Shown in pieces: positions 16,944 through 25,876 of a stretch of 41,002 nucleotides of DNA. Numbering within the stretch: the stretch's first letter is position 1; each line of letters starts with the position of its first letter. Source of the DNA: Bacteroidales bacterium (GTDB lineage Bacteria; Bacteroidota; Bacteroidia; Bacteroidales; UBA10428). The notes beneath the pieces are model-generated. The model was not told the DNA's origin. It searched no databases and was given only the letters and a program-made list of their open reading frames with translations. The stretch covers positions 1 to 41,002 of the forward strand of contig JAFGQZ010000038.1 in assembly GCA_016935435.1 (NCBI GenBank), given 5' to 3'. The translations under genes were made by a program, and so were the position numbers.

Positions 16944-19900
16944 ATGAGATTTCTATTGATAGCGATAAGCCTTTTTATTTTGACCCTAAATATTACTGCA
17001 CAAAAAAAATCGAAGTTTTCGGGCAATACAGAAACTTACCCCGAGGAGCTGAGGGTTTTTATGCAAAACCTTTCGGAACAGCACGAGAATACCGTTGAGT
17101 TGTTTTTACAAGCCTGGCAGGTTGATAGTGTGTTCGATACATCGAAACAACAAGATATAATTAAATTCAGCCAATTGCTTGAGCTAAAAAATGGCCGCCC
17201 ATATCCGCACTTTGTAAACCTGCTTAGCTGTATGCTGGCCATTCAGAATTCGAAACAAGGCCTTATGAATTATCCGTCGTGGCTTGATGCCATGTTTGTC
17301 CACCTCGAATCGAAAAAGGTTAATACAGCACTGCTGAACAAACTTTTGGAGTTTTCAATATACCTGTTTAACGAGAACTATATTTATTATAGTGCTTCAA
17401 CAAGGTGGAGGGCAAATTCTGCCGAATATACAATTGTTTCGGACAATGGTTTGTTTGTCGATTTTGAAAAAACCAACCTTACCTGTTATATCCGTAACGA
17501 TAGCATTGAGCTTTTTGAAACCTCTGGCAGGGCCGATCCGGAAAACTCAAAATGGACTGGTAAAAATGGTTATGTTTATTGGGACAGGGCCGGTTATGGC
17601 CGCGAAGATGTTTTCGCCCTTCTTGACGATTATGCTATTGATTTGACCAAGTCGGAATACTCGGCCGACAATGTTTCTTTTACCAACAAGTTTTATCTCG
17701 AAAAACCTTTGTTAGGAAACCTCCAAGACAAGGTGCGGTTTATTAAAGACCCCGACGATGCTACTTACCCGAAGTTTTTTTCGCATACCAAAACATTTAA
17801 TATCAATAATATTTATAAAGATATTAACTATACCGGCGGCCTTTCGATGCAGGGGGCTAAGCTTGTAGGAACGGGTTCTGTAGATAACCCGGCAAGATTG
17901 TTTATGTTTAAAAACGACACCCTGGTTATGGTTGCCTCATCGCTTTATTTCGGGTTTAAGTCCGACAGGGTTGCCAGTGAGCGCACTGCCGTATCAATAA
18001 AACTGGGCAGGGATTCTATTTACCATCCCGATGTTATTTTTACCTATCGGTTGCAAAACCGCGAGCTAACCCTGCAAAAATCCGACAACTACTCATCTTT
18101 GGGCCCCTTTTTCAATTCCTACCATAAGGTCGATATGAACTTTGAACAATTAACATGGAAACTGGATGAGTATAATATGCGATTTTCTGCTGCAAGGGGC
18201 GCGTCGATCGGGAAAGCTTATTTCGAATCGATGAACTATTTTAACTACAACAAATTCCTTAACCTGCAACTCATGGACAAGGTGCACCCCCTGATATCGA
18301 TTCGTTCTTTTGCCCAAAAATATGGCAGCGATGAATTTCCGGTTTCGTCTTATGCTGCTTACCTGAATATGTCGGTTACCGACGTAAAGCACATGGTTAT
18401 GCGAATGGCCTTTAACGGTTTTGTGTTTTACGACAGCAATACCGAAACCGTAACTGTTAAAAACCGGTTGCACGAATATATTGCTGCCAGCGTAAACCGT
18501 ATCGATTACGATGTTATTGGGTTTTCTTCTAATGTTACCGCACCGATGGATAACGGGGTTTTTAACCTGCGGACCTTTGATCTCACTCTGTTTGGCATAC
18601 CGCAAATATCGGTAAGCGACTCGCAAAATGTTGTTATTTATCCTGAAAATGAGAAAATTGTGCTTAAGGAAAACCGTAACTTCCAGTTCGACGGATCTGT
18701 TGTTGCTGGTTTAATGACATTTCATGGCAATAACCTGCTTTTTCATTACGATTCATTTAAAATAAATTTACAAAGTATCGATTATGTTAGTATCAATTAC
18801 CTTACCGGGACATATAACAGTTTCGGGTTTCCGGTTGTGGACAAGGTCAACAATGTCTTGCAGGATGTTACCGGCGAACTGCTAATTGACAATTCAACCA
18901 ATAAATCGGGCCGGGTTAGTTATCCGGAATACCCGGTTTTCAGGAGCAAAGAAACATCGTTTGTTTATTACAATACCCTTCAAAACGGGGTTTACCCAGC
19001 CAACAGTTTTTATTTTGCCCTCGATCCGTTTGAAATGGACAGCCTCGACAACTTTAATGTACGCTCAATGAACTTTAAAGGGAAATTTGTGTCGGCCGGA
19101 ATATTTCCCGAAATTAGGCAGGAACTTACCCTGCAACCCGATAATTCCCTCGGCTTCAAACATAAAACACCTTCGGGCGGGATGCCTTTGTTTGGCGATA
19201 AGGGAACCTTCAACAACGAATTGTGGTTGTCAAATAATGGCCTAAAGGGCAATGGCAGCATAAAGTACCTTACCTCTACAACATGGTCGGACAATTTTAT
19301 GTTTTACCCCGATTCGATGAACACCAGTTCGCAACGTTTTGAGGTTTCGAGGCAAACCACCGCCACTGAATATCCAACGGTTCGTTCATTAAACAATTAT
19401 ATACACTGGGAACCATACAACGATGCCATGTGGGCATATAAAACAAATACCGATTTTAATATTATTAACGACACTACCCGGCTCAACGGAAATTTAAAAC
19501 TTGAGCCTGCTGGCCTTTCGGGATCAGGGCGCATCGATTTAAAGAATTCCGATTTGGAATCGGGCTTATTTACCTTTAAGTCGGCTGAAATATTTGCGGA
19601 TACTTCCGATTTTTATCTTAAATCGCTACGAAACGAGGGTTTTACTGTGCTCACCGAAAACATAAACAGCCACATAAATTATAGGCAGGGAAAAGGATGG
19701 TTCAAATCGAACGAAGGCTATTCGTTGGTTACTTTCCCCGAAAATAAATATATAAGCTATATCGACTATTTTATATGGGATATGTCGAAAAAAACACTGG
19801 CCATGGGGTCAAAACCTAAACCAGAATTACCGGATTATACCAACGAAGATACCGAACCCGAAGGGCCAAGGTTTATTTCAACCGACCCAAAGCAAGACTC

Positions 19901-21419
19901 CCTTAGTTTTGTTTCGCCTTTAGCTTTCTACGATTACCAGGCGAACTACATCAATGCCACAGGGGTAAAATTTATTGAGGTTGCCGATGCCCGCATTTAT
20001 CCGCACCAGGGACTTGTTACTGTTCAACCCGATTTTTATATAAAAACCCTGGAAGATGCCCGTATTATTGCCGATACAGCTTCGAAATTCCACACTTTGC
20101 ATACAGCGGTTGTCAATATCGAAGGCCGCAAAACATATTATGGTTCTGCTAGTTACGATTTTATTGATGAGAACGGCGATACCCAGGTTATTGTATTTAA
20201 AGAAATAATTGTCGATGGAGGCGGTCAAACAATTGCAAGGGGCGACATTTTTGAAAGCGACGAGTTTACCTTAAGCCCGGTTTATCCATACCAGGGAAAA
20301 GCGCTCTTGTTTGCAACCGATTCGTTGCTGACCTTTAACGGGGCTACAAAAATTAACCACCTTTGCGATAAACTTCAGCCCGAATGGCTGAACTTTAATT
20401 CGCGAATTGAGCCCAACAACATTTATATACCTGTGCATGATGAACTTAAGAATATCGATTTCCAGGATATATATACAGGCATGTTTGTATATTACGACTC
20501 GGTGCATATTTATCCGGCCTTTCTGACAAAGAGAAAGAATTACAGCGACAAGCAGATGTTAAAGGCTACCGGCTTCTTGTATTTCGATAAAGCTGCCGGC
20601 TTGTTTAAAATTGGCCCGAAAGAGAAAATCAACAATTTTACCCTGCCCGATAATTATGTGAGCCTCGACCGTACCGGCTGTAATTTATATGGCGAGGGAA
20701 ATATTCAGCTTGGAGAAAACCTGGGCCAACTAAAACTAAATACATACGGGAACTTCAGGCATAATATTAATGAAAATAAAACAAGCTTCGACCTTGTTAT
20801 GGGCATTAACTTTCCCATGGAACAAAACATGGTTAACCTTATGGGGTATGAAATCGACAGTTTCCCCGATTTGTTGCCGGTAGATATAACCAATATGGTA
20901 ATCAAAAAGGCCACAACGGCTTGGGTAGGCGAAACCAAAACCCGCGAATTTTACGATGAACTGAACCTTTTTGGCACTATTAAAAATTTACCTGACCAAT
21001 TAAGGCATACTATTCTGCTGAACGAATTGCAGCTGGTTTGGGACGATATGACCAACTCCTACCATTCTGTGGGTAAAATAGGGGTGGCAAGTATTAACGG
21101 GATTCAGATAAACAAACAGGTTGAGGGTTTTTTTGAACTCAGGATAAAGCGTAGTGGGGATATTATGGATTTGTACCTTGAGCTCGACAACCAGAATTAT
21201 TATTATTTCGGATATACCAGGGGTGTAATGCAAACTATTTCGTCGAACCGGCAATATGTCGAAACCATTATGAACATGAAAACCCGCGATCGTAAATCGA
21301 AAGCCGACCGTGGAGAAACCCCTTATACATACCTGATTTCTACCGACAGGAAAAAAGATAACTTTTATGCCCGATGGAAAGACATTGCCAGTGGAAACAC
21401 TGCCGGCGAAGAAGAATAA
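16944..21419 (+). CDS. Very large exported protein of unknown function (1491 aa)
   Basis: The signal peptide is clear (MRFLLIAISLFILTLNITAQ), so the mature ~1470 residues are exported; the ending RWKDIASGNTAGEEE is not a sorting domain I recognise. A helical N-terminal section (~30-160) precedes a long beta-rich, Asn/Asp/Tyr-rich body. A motif of the form L-x-L-x(3)-GL-x-G-x-G-x-I recurs: near 297-305 (GLSMQGAKLVGTGS), ~759 (LWLSNNGLKGNGSI) and ~851 (LKLEPAGLSGSGRI), suggesting repeated beta modules. Residues ~455-515 look like a winged helix-turn-helix, unusual in an exported protein. I recognise no family. It stands alone and is convergent with the DUF1015 gene. It is not a shadow ORF: composition and codon use match its neighbours. 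Confidence 0.85.
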   Translation: MRFLLIAISLFILTLNITAQKKSKFSGNTETYPEELRVFMQNLSEQHENTVELFLQAWQVDSVFDTSKQQDIIKFSQLLELKNGRPYPHFVNLLSCMLAIQNSKQGLMNYPSWLDAMFVHLESKKVNTALLNKLLEFSIYLFNENYIYYSASTRWRANSAEYTIVSDNGLFVDFEKTNLTCYIRNDSIELFETSGRADPENSKWTGKNGYVYWDRAGYGREDVFALLDDYAIDLTKSEYSADNVSFTNKFYLEKPLLGNLQDKVRFIKDPDDATYPKFFSHTKTFNINNIYKDINYTGGLSMQGAKLVGTGSVDNPARLFMFKNDTLVMVASSLYFGFKSDRVASERTAVSIKLGRDSIYHPDVIFTYRLQNRELTLQKSDNYSSLGPFFNSYHKVDMNFEQLTWKLDEYNMRFSAARGASIGKAYFESMNYFNYNKFLNLQLMDKVHPLISIRSFAQKYGSDEFPVSSYAAYLNMSVTDVKHMVMRMAFNGFVFYDSNTETVTVKNRLHEYIAASVNRIDYDVIGFSSNVTAPMDNGVFNLRTFDLTLFGIPQISVSDSQNVVIYPENEKIVLKENRNFQFDGSVVAGLMTFHGNNLLFHYDSFKINLQSIDYVSINYLTGTYNSFGFPVVDKVNNVLQDVTGELLIDNSTNKSGRVSYPEYPVFRSKETSFVYYNTLQNGVYPANSFYFALDPFEMDSLDNFNVRSMNFKGKFVSAGIFPEIRQELTLQPDNSLGFKHKTPSGGMPLFGDKGTFNNELWLSNNGLKGNGSIKYLTSTTWSDNFMFYPDSMNTSSQRFEVSRQTTATEYPTVRSLNNYIHWEPYNDAMWAYKTNTDFNIINDTTRLNGNLKLEPAGLSGSGRIDLKNSDLESGLFTFKSAEIFADTSDFYLKSLRNEGFTVLTENINSHINYRQGKGWFKSNEGYSLVTFPENKYISYIDYFIWDMSKKTLAMGSKPKPELPDYTNEDTEPEGPRFISTDPKQDSLSFVSPLAFYDYQANYINATGVKFIEVADARIYPHQGLVTVQPDFYIKTLEDARIIADTASKFHTLHTAVVNIEGRKTYYGSASYDFIDENGDTQVIVFKEIIVDGGGQTIARGDIFESDEFTLSPVYPYQGKALLFATDSLLTFNGATKINHLCDKLQPEWLNFNSRIEPNNIYIPVHDELKNIDFQDIYTGMFVYYDSVHIYPAFLTKRKNYSDKQMLKATGFLYFDKAAGLFKIGPKEKINNFTLPDNYVSLDRTGCNLYGEGNIQLGENLGQLKLNTYGNFRHNINENKTSFDLVMGINFPMEQNMVNLMGYEIDSFPDLLPVDITNMVIKKATTAWVGETKTREFYDELNLFGTIKNLPDQLRHTILLNELQLVWDDMTNSYHSVGKIGVASINGIQINKQVEGFFELRIKRSGDIMDLYLELDNQNYYYFGYTRGVMQTISSNRQYVETIMNMKTRDRKSKADRGETPYTYLISTDRKKDNFYARWKDIASGNTAGEEE

Positions 21420-21422
21420 AAA

Positions 21423-21446
21423 AACCTGCCCCGCAAAGGGCAGGTT
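21423..21446 (-). terminator. Terminator of the DUF1015 gene
   Basis: A perfect 9-bp stem AACCTGCCC / GGGCAGGTT (21423-21431 with 21438-21446) and a 6-nt loop. The A run directly to its left becomes the U tract on the minus strand, 20 bp after the DUF1015 stop. On the plus strand the downstream T run is short, so stopping of the large gene would be weaker. Confidence 0.8.
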
Positions 21447-21465
21447 ATTGCTATCTTAAATAATT

Positions 21466-22713
21466 TTAGTCAAGTTGGTGAATTACCAGCCCGCTGCGAA
21501 GTTTGGGCTCAAACCATGTGGTTTTTGGCGGCATAATGTTCCCCGAGTCGGCAATGTTTATTAATTGTTCCATGCTTACCGGATAAAGCGCAAAAGCAAC
21601 AGCCATTTCTCCGCTGTCAACGCGGCGTTTCAGTTCTTCCAGGCCACGGATGCCGCCCACAAAATCGATGCGTTTTGATTTTCGCAAATCGTCGATGCCC
21701 AAAACAGGTTCAAGAATTGTTTTCGACAAAACTGTAACATCGAGGCAACCTATAGGGTCTTTGTCGTCGTATGTGCCTGGGTTGGCTGTTAATGCATACC
21801 ATTCGCCATCGATATACATTGATATTTCGTGCAGCCGTGAAGGTTTATGTGTTTTTTTGTGTTTATTGACAATAGAATAGTTTTGTCCTATTTTTTCAAT
21901 AAACCCGTCTTTGGTAAGGCCGTTTAAATCGGTAACCACCCTGTTATAATCGATTATATTAAGCTGGCTTGCCGGAAAGTGTACGGCCATAAAAAAGTTG
22001 TATTCTTCGTTGCCGGTGTGGGCAGGGTTGTTGTTTCTTCTTTCTTCGCCCACATGGGCAGCAGCAGCAGTACGATGGTGCCCGTCGGCCACATAGGTAA
22101 AGGGCACTTCTTTGGCGAAAACTTTTTCGATGGTTTTTACATCGGCCTGGTTATTAATTACCCACAACTGGTGCCTGACTTTATCGGGGGTAGTAAAGTC
22201 GTATTCAGGAAGGGTTTTTGTGTAACCATTTACAATAATATCGATTTTGGTATTATCGGGATAAGCAAAAAATACCGGTTCGGCATTAAAGTTAGTTACG
22301 CGTATATGGTTTTTTCTGTCTTCTTCTTTGTCGGGCCGGGTAAGTTCGTGTTTTTTAACAACATTGTTCAGGTAATCGCTTACGGCCGCACAGCCAACTA
22401 TTCCAAACTGGGTGTTCCCCCACATGGTTTGGGCATAAATATAATAAACCGCTTTAGGGTCTTGCACAAAGATTTTTTCTTTTATCAGCCGCTGCAGGTT
22501 TTCTTTTCCTTTATTATAAACCTCGTTGCTATAATGGTCGGTTTCTGGTGGCAGGTCGATTTCGGGCTTTACAACGTGCAAAAATGTATTTGGGTTATCG
22601 ACAGCCTCTTCGCGGGCCTCTTCAGAACTTAACACATCGTAAGGCCTTGAAGCTATTTGGGCGGCAAGCTCTTTTACAGGCCTGAACCCTTTGAATGGTT
22701 TAACTATTGCCAT
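21466..22713 (-). CDS. DUF1015 family protein
   Basis: 415 residues, full length for the family. The N-terminus starts MAIVKPFKGFRPVKE, with the conserved ASRPYDVLS at 21-29. A KHELTRPDKEEDR motif lies at 121-133, and the most striking element is VADGHHRTAAA at 208-218. DGHHR resembles the nucleotide/phosphate-handling loop of ParB/sulfiredoxin-fold proteins, including free-serine kinases such as archaeal SerK. The gene follows serA and serC on the same strand, an arrangement I recognise from other Bacteroidota, so a role around serine or phosphoserine is the leading idea. That role is inference; the family assignment is firm. A terminator-like hairpin separates it from serA, so it may have its own promoter. 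Confidence 0.9.
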   Translation of the reverse strand: MAIVKPFKGFRPVKELAAQIASRPYDVLSSEEAREEAVDNPNTFLHVVKPEIDLPPETDHYSNEVYNKGKENLQRLIKEKIFVQDPKAVYYIYAQTMWGNTQFGIVGCAAVSDYLNNVVKKHELTRPDKEEDRKNHIRVTNFNAEPVFFAYPDNTKIDIIVNGYTKTLPEYDFTTPDKVRHQLWVINNQADVKTIEKVFAKEVPFTYVADGHHRTAAAAHVGEERRNNNPAHTGNEEYNFFMAVHFPASQLNIIDYNRVVTDLNGLTKDGFIEKIGQNYSIVNKHKKTHKPSRLHEISMYIDGEWYALTANPGTYDDKDPIGCLDVTVLSKTILEPVLGIDDLRKSKRIDFVGGIRGLEELKRRVDSGEMAVAFALYPVSMEQLINIADSGNIMPPKTTWFEPKLRSGLVIHQLD

Positions 22714-22751
22714 TGTTTAATAAAATAAAAAACTAAAATTTAAGAAGTTTG

Positions 22752-22759
22752 CAAAACTA
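22752..22759 (-). promoter_or_regulatory. Possible -7 element of the DUF1015 gene
   Basis: On the minus strand this reads TAGTTTTG (TAnnTTTG), about 40 bp upstream of the DUF1015 ATG and downstream of the serA terminator-like hairpin. No well-spaced TTG was found, so the call is weak. Confidence 0.33.
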
Positions 22760-22791
22760 TTTATTTTACCCATAAAGTAAAGCACTAACCC

Positions 22792-22837
22792 AAAAAAAAC
22801 TCCGGGCGGCAATACAAATGAATGCACCCACCCAGAG
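22792..22837 (-). terminator. Terminator-like hairpin between serA and DUF1015
   Basis: Arms at 22800-22809 and 22828-22837. On the plus strand two positions are C-A mismatches, but in the minus-strand RNA these become U-G wobbles, giving a continuous 10-bp stem with an 18-nt loop. The eight A's at 22792-22799 become a U tract. It lies 18 bp beyond the serA stop, so it should stop or attenuate serC-serA transcription before DUF1015. Confidence 0.6.
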
Positions 22838-22854
22838 AATTATTTTATTTTGAA

Positions 22855-23775
22855 TTAGTTAACTTTAAAAGTAGTATCGCCATCTTTAATAAAGCCCACA
22901 ATTTGCCGTGCAGCGGCCAGCCCGGCGTTAGTGTTGGCTTCAGCAGTTTGGGCGCCCATTTTTTTAGGTGTGAAAAAGAATCGACCGTCAAACATTTTCT
23001 TAAGCTGTTCGGTATTATCGGGGGCAACATCGGAAACATAGCGGAAGTCGGGCCTTTTTTCAAATATATTAAGTAGCCCGGCTTCGTCAATAATTTCCTT
23101 ACGTGCAGTGTTTACCAGGGTAGCCCCTTCGGGCATGGTGTTCAGTAAATCGAAATTTATTGAGTTTTTTGTTTGGGAGTTCGCAGGTATATTCACCGAA
23201 ACATACTGGCATTTGCGGTACAGATCCTTTACATCGGCTTCGCAAACAACACCGTCGTTTTCGATGAGCACTTTATCAACAAAGGGGTCGTGTGCATAAA
23301 CCTTCATACCGAGGCCTTTCCCGATTTGGGCAAGTATTTTGCCAATGTGCCCGTAACCATGAATACCAAGTTTTTTGCCCCTAAGTTCAATGCCCGAAGT
23401 GCCATTAAAGCCATTTCGGTTTAAATAAATCATCATACCTACGGCCAGCTCGGCAACAGCGTTTGCATTTTGGCCCGGGGTATTCATAACAACAATTTTC
23501 TTTGCTGATGCTGCTGCCAAATCTATATTGTCGTATCCGGCACCTGCCCTTACAATTATTCGCAGGGCATCGGAGGCATCTATAATGGCTTTGTCAACAA
23601 TATCGCTGCGCACAATAATGGCAGTAATACCTTTAACCGCAGCTTTAAACTCTTCGGGGCTTTTGTATTTCTCGAGTTTTACTAACTCAAGGCCCGCCTT
23701 GTCGCAAATTTCCTGTATGCCTGCAACAGCAACCGGGGCGAAAGGTTTATCAGTGGCCAATAAAACTTTTGTCAT
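22855..23775 (-). CDS. serA: D-3-phosphoglycerate dehydrogenase (short, Lys-type active site)
   Basis: A D-2-hydroxyacid dehydrogenase of 306 residues with no ACT or regulatory tail. It oxidises 3-phosphoglycerate to 3-phosphohydroxypyruvate with NAD, the first step of serine synthesis. The Rossmann motif is GYGHIG (140-145), the VRAGAGYDNID segment is at 75-85, and the catalytic Arg is R225 (NTARKE). The position normally held by the catalytic His (TPHxGxxT) reads TPKKMGAQT, Lys at 271/272, and the usual DVFxxEP is changed to DVAPDNT. The same Lys substitution is known, as I recall, in the short PGDH of Entamoeba, so this may be a subfamily trait and not a dead enzyme. serC lies immediately upstream (23 bp) and supports the assignment. 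Confidence 0.9.
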   Translation of the reverse strand: MTKVLLATDKPFAPVAVAGIQEICDKAGLELVKLEKYKSPEEFKAAVKGITAIIVRSDIVDKAIIDASDALRIIVRAGAGYDNIDLAAASAKKIVVMNTPGQNANAVAELAVGMMIYLNRNGFNGTSGIELRGKKLGIHGYGHIGKILAQIGKGLGMKVYAHDPFVDKVLIENDGVVCEADVKDLYRKCQYVSVNIPANSQTKNSINFDLLNTMPEGATLVNTARKEIIDEAGLLNIFEKRPDFRYVSDVAPDNTEQLKKMFDGRFFFTPKKMGAQTAEANTNAGLAAARQIVGFIKDGDTTFKVN

Positions 23776-23798
23776 TTAATTTATTGTTTAGTTTAGGT

Positions 23799-24869
23799 TT
23801 ACAATGCTTTTTCGAATTCTTTCATGGCATCAACCAATGCCTGAACACCAGATAAAGGCATAGCATTATAAATCGATGCCCTGAAACCTCCAATTGAACG
23901 GTGCCCTTTTATGCCAACCATTCCTTTACTGCTTGCAAATTTCTGAAAATCTTCCTCTTTGTCTTTATAATTTTCCGACATGATAAAGTTAACGTTCATT
24001 ATGGAGCGGTCGTTCACATCGTTAACTGTTGCAACAAAAACTTTATTGCGTTCAATCTCGTCGTACAAAACCCTGGCTTTTTCAAGATTGCGTTTATGGA
24101 TTTCTTTAAGCCCGCCTTCGTTTTTCAACCAGCGCAAGTTAAGCATGGCTGTATATATTGCACCACATGAAGGGGTGTTGTACAACGATTTTTCCTGGGT
24201 GTAAGTCCTGTAATCGAGTATGGTTGGTATAGGCCTGTTGGCTTTGCCCAAAATTTCATCTTTAATAATGGCAAAACCTATACCGGCAGGGCCAATGTTT
24301 TTCTGGGCACCGCCATAAATCATGGCATATTTCGACACGTCCATCGGACGGCTTAATATATCCGACGAGGCATCGGCAATAAGCGGCACCGGAGAGTCGA
24401 TATCGGTTGTTATTTCGGTACCATATATGGTATTGTTGGTGGTAATGTGGAAATAGTCGGCATCGGACGGAATTGTCCAACCTTTAGGGATATAATTGTA
24501 GGTTTTGTCTTTCGATGAGGCAACAACTACAACTTCACCAAAATTTTTTGCTTCTTTTATAGCTTTCGATGCCCATGTGCCGGTATCGAGAAATGCTGCC
24601 TTCTTGTTTAACAGGTTATAAGGTATCATACAAAACTGCATGCTTGCACCGCCATGAACAAATACCACCGAATATCCCTGGGGTATTTCCAGAAGCTCTT
24701 TTATCAGGTTTTCGGCCTCTTCAATAATGGCGGAGAATTCCTTCGATCGGTGCGATATTTCCAGTATCGATAAACCACTTCCGTTCAAATTGAGAACCCC
24801 TTTAGCCGTCTCTTCTATTGCATATTGCGATAATATCGACGGGCCCGCATTAAAATTGTGTTTTTTCAT
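23799..24869 (-). CDS. serC: Phosphoserine aminotransferase
   Basis: A PLP enzyme that transfers an amino group from glutamate to 3-phosphohydroxypyruvate, giving O-phosphoserine. It is 356 residues, the usual SerC length. The N-terminal NFNAGPSIL motif binds phosphate, HGGASMQF (72-79) is the cofactor loop, and K190 in [12 protein letters not shown] forms the Schiff base. The C-terminal [18 protein letters not shown] holds substrate-binding His/Arg. First gene of the serC-serA pair. Its upstream region carries a 19-bp palindrome and a repeated 11-mer that may be regulatory. Confidence 0.97.
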   Translation of the reverse strand: MKKHNFNAGPSILSQYAIEETAKGVLNLNGSGLSILEISHRSKEFSAIIEEAENLIKELLEIPQGYSVVFVHGGASMQFCMIPYNLLNKKAAFLDTGTWASKAIKEAKNFGEVVVVASSKDKTYNYIPKGWTIPSDADYFHITTNNTIYGTEITTDIDSPVPLIADASSDILSRPMDVSKYAMIYGGAQKNIGPAGIGFAIIKDEILGKANRPIPTILDYRTYTQEKSLYNTPSCGAIYTAMLNLRWLKNEGGLKEIHKRNLEKARVLYDEIERNKVFVATVNDVNDRSIMNVNFIMSENYKDKEEDFQKFASSKGMVGIKGHRSIGGFRASIYNAMPLSGVQALVDAMKEFEKAL

Positions 24870-24965
24870 CCTTATAAAATTTTATTTTAATTGGCCGGAT
24901 GTTCCCCACATGTCTCAAAAAAAACTTTTATTCATGGCTTTCCTGAGATTTTGTTTGTCCGGCTT

Positions 24966-25020
24966 GTTGTTAAACATCGTTTAACATGTGGGTTTCATTT
25001 TAAAATTAAGTTGTTAAACA
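24966..25020. promoter_or_regulatory. Candidate operator upstream of serC
   Basis: TGTTAAAC-ATC-GTTTAACA (24968-24986) is a perfect palindrome with 8-bp arms about 100 bp upstream of the serC start. The 11-mer GTTGTTAAACA occurs at 24966-24976 and again at 25010-25020, a spacing of 44 bp or about four helical turns. The second copy is itself part of TTGTT-A-AACAA (25011-25021). This looks like a pair of binding sites for a dimeric regulator. No TAnnTTTG element was found here, so the serC promoter itself is unlocated. Confidence 0.45.
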
Positions 25021-25136
25021 ATTCTTAAAGAGCAATTGTGCCGATAAAGGTACAAATAAATTCATGCGATTAGCGTTATTTGAATAACAATGTCGGATTA
25101 AAATTTACCAACAGGTTGTGAACAGTGTTTAAATTA

Positions 25137-25862
25137 TTAGTAATCAGATAATTTAACAATACAGCCCGATTTATAAACCGGTATAATTTGTGTAAGATCG
25201 AAAGTATGGCAATATTCTATTACATCATCCAAACCATTTTTAGCCAAACGGTGCCGTTGGGCAACCTTATCGATATAGTTTATCAGATTGGGTTTGGCAA
25301 CATTCCATAAATCGACAGATGCAAAGGCAGAATCGCAATTTGTCTCGAATTTGCCTGAATTGATAAGTGTTTCAGAAAAAGAGCCGGCAAATAAACTGTC
25401 TTCGAGGTTGAACTTATTTTTCCAGCCGGCGCAAAATATAATTACATCCCTGTTTTGTTCAACAACATGGTTTACCAATGCCCGATGGTTAAGGTATGCC
25501 CCAATAAGCACTTCGTGGCTGTCTTTTGCCAGGGTTATGCAATTGGTGCCGTTTGTTGTGCTATATACTATTTCTTTGCCATAAACCCGCTCTTTGGTAA
25601 AATTATAAGGCGAATTGCCAAAATCGGCAAAGTCGCGGACTATTCCATCACGTTCCGCTGCAACCAGGAAACCTTTTTCTTTATATGCTTTGGCTTCTTC
25701 CAGAGTTGCAACCGGGATAAGTTGTTTTACACCGTTCATAAATGCAGTAACAATGGCAGATGTTGCCCTTAGAATATCAACAATAACAACTATGGCTTCG
25801 TTGTTTTTGAAATACTCAAATGTTGCCGGGGTAAAACAAACTTCAATTTTATTTTTTTGCAT
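25137..25862 (-). CDS. comB: ComB-family 2-phosphosulfolactate phosphatase-like protein
   Basis: 241 residues, the normal ComB length, with the family start (VCFTPATFEYF), the conserved VDILRATSAIVTAF (28-41), AAERDG near 69-74, FGNSP near 82-86, STTNGT near 102-107, and a C-terminal half including CAGWKNKFNLEDSLFAG. ComB is Mg-dependent and removes phosphate from phosphosulfolactate in coenzyme M synthesis. Bacteroidota do not make coenzyme M, so the substrate here is open. It starts 14 bp after the gcvT stop, suggesting co-transcription with a one-carbon gene. serC follows on the same strand after 267 bp. Confidence 0.88.
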   Translation of the reverse strand: MQKNKIEVCFTPATFEYFKNNEAIVVIVDILRATSAIVTAFMNGVKQLIPVATLEEAKAYKEKGFLVAAERDGIVRDFADFGNSPYNFTKERVYGKEIVYSTTNGTNCITLAKDSHEVLIGAYLNHRALVNHVVEQNRDVIIFCAGWKNKFNLEDSLFAGSFSETLINSGKFETNCDSAFASVDLWNVAKPNLINYIDKVAQRHRLAKNGLDDVIEYCHTFDLTQIIPVYKSGCIVKLSDY

Positions 25863-25876
25863 GCAATAAAGCTCTA

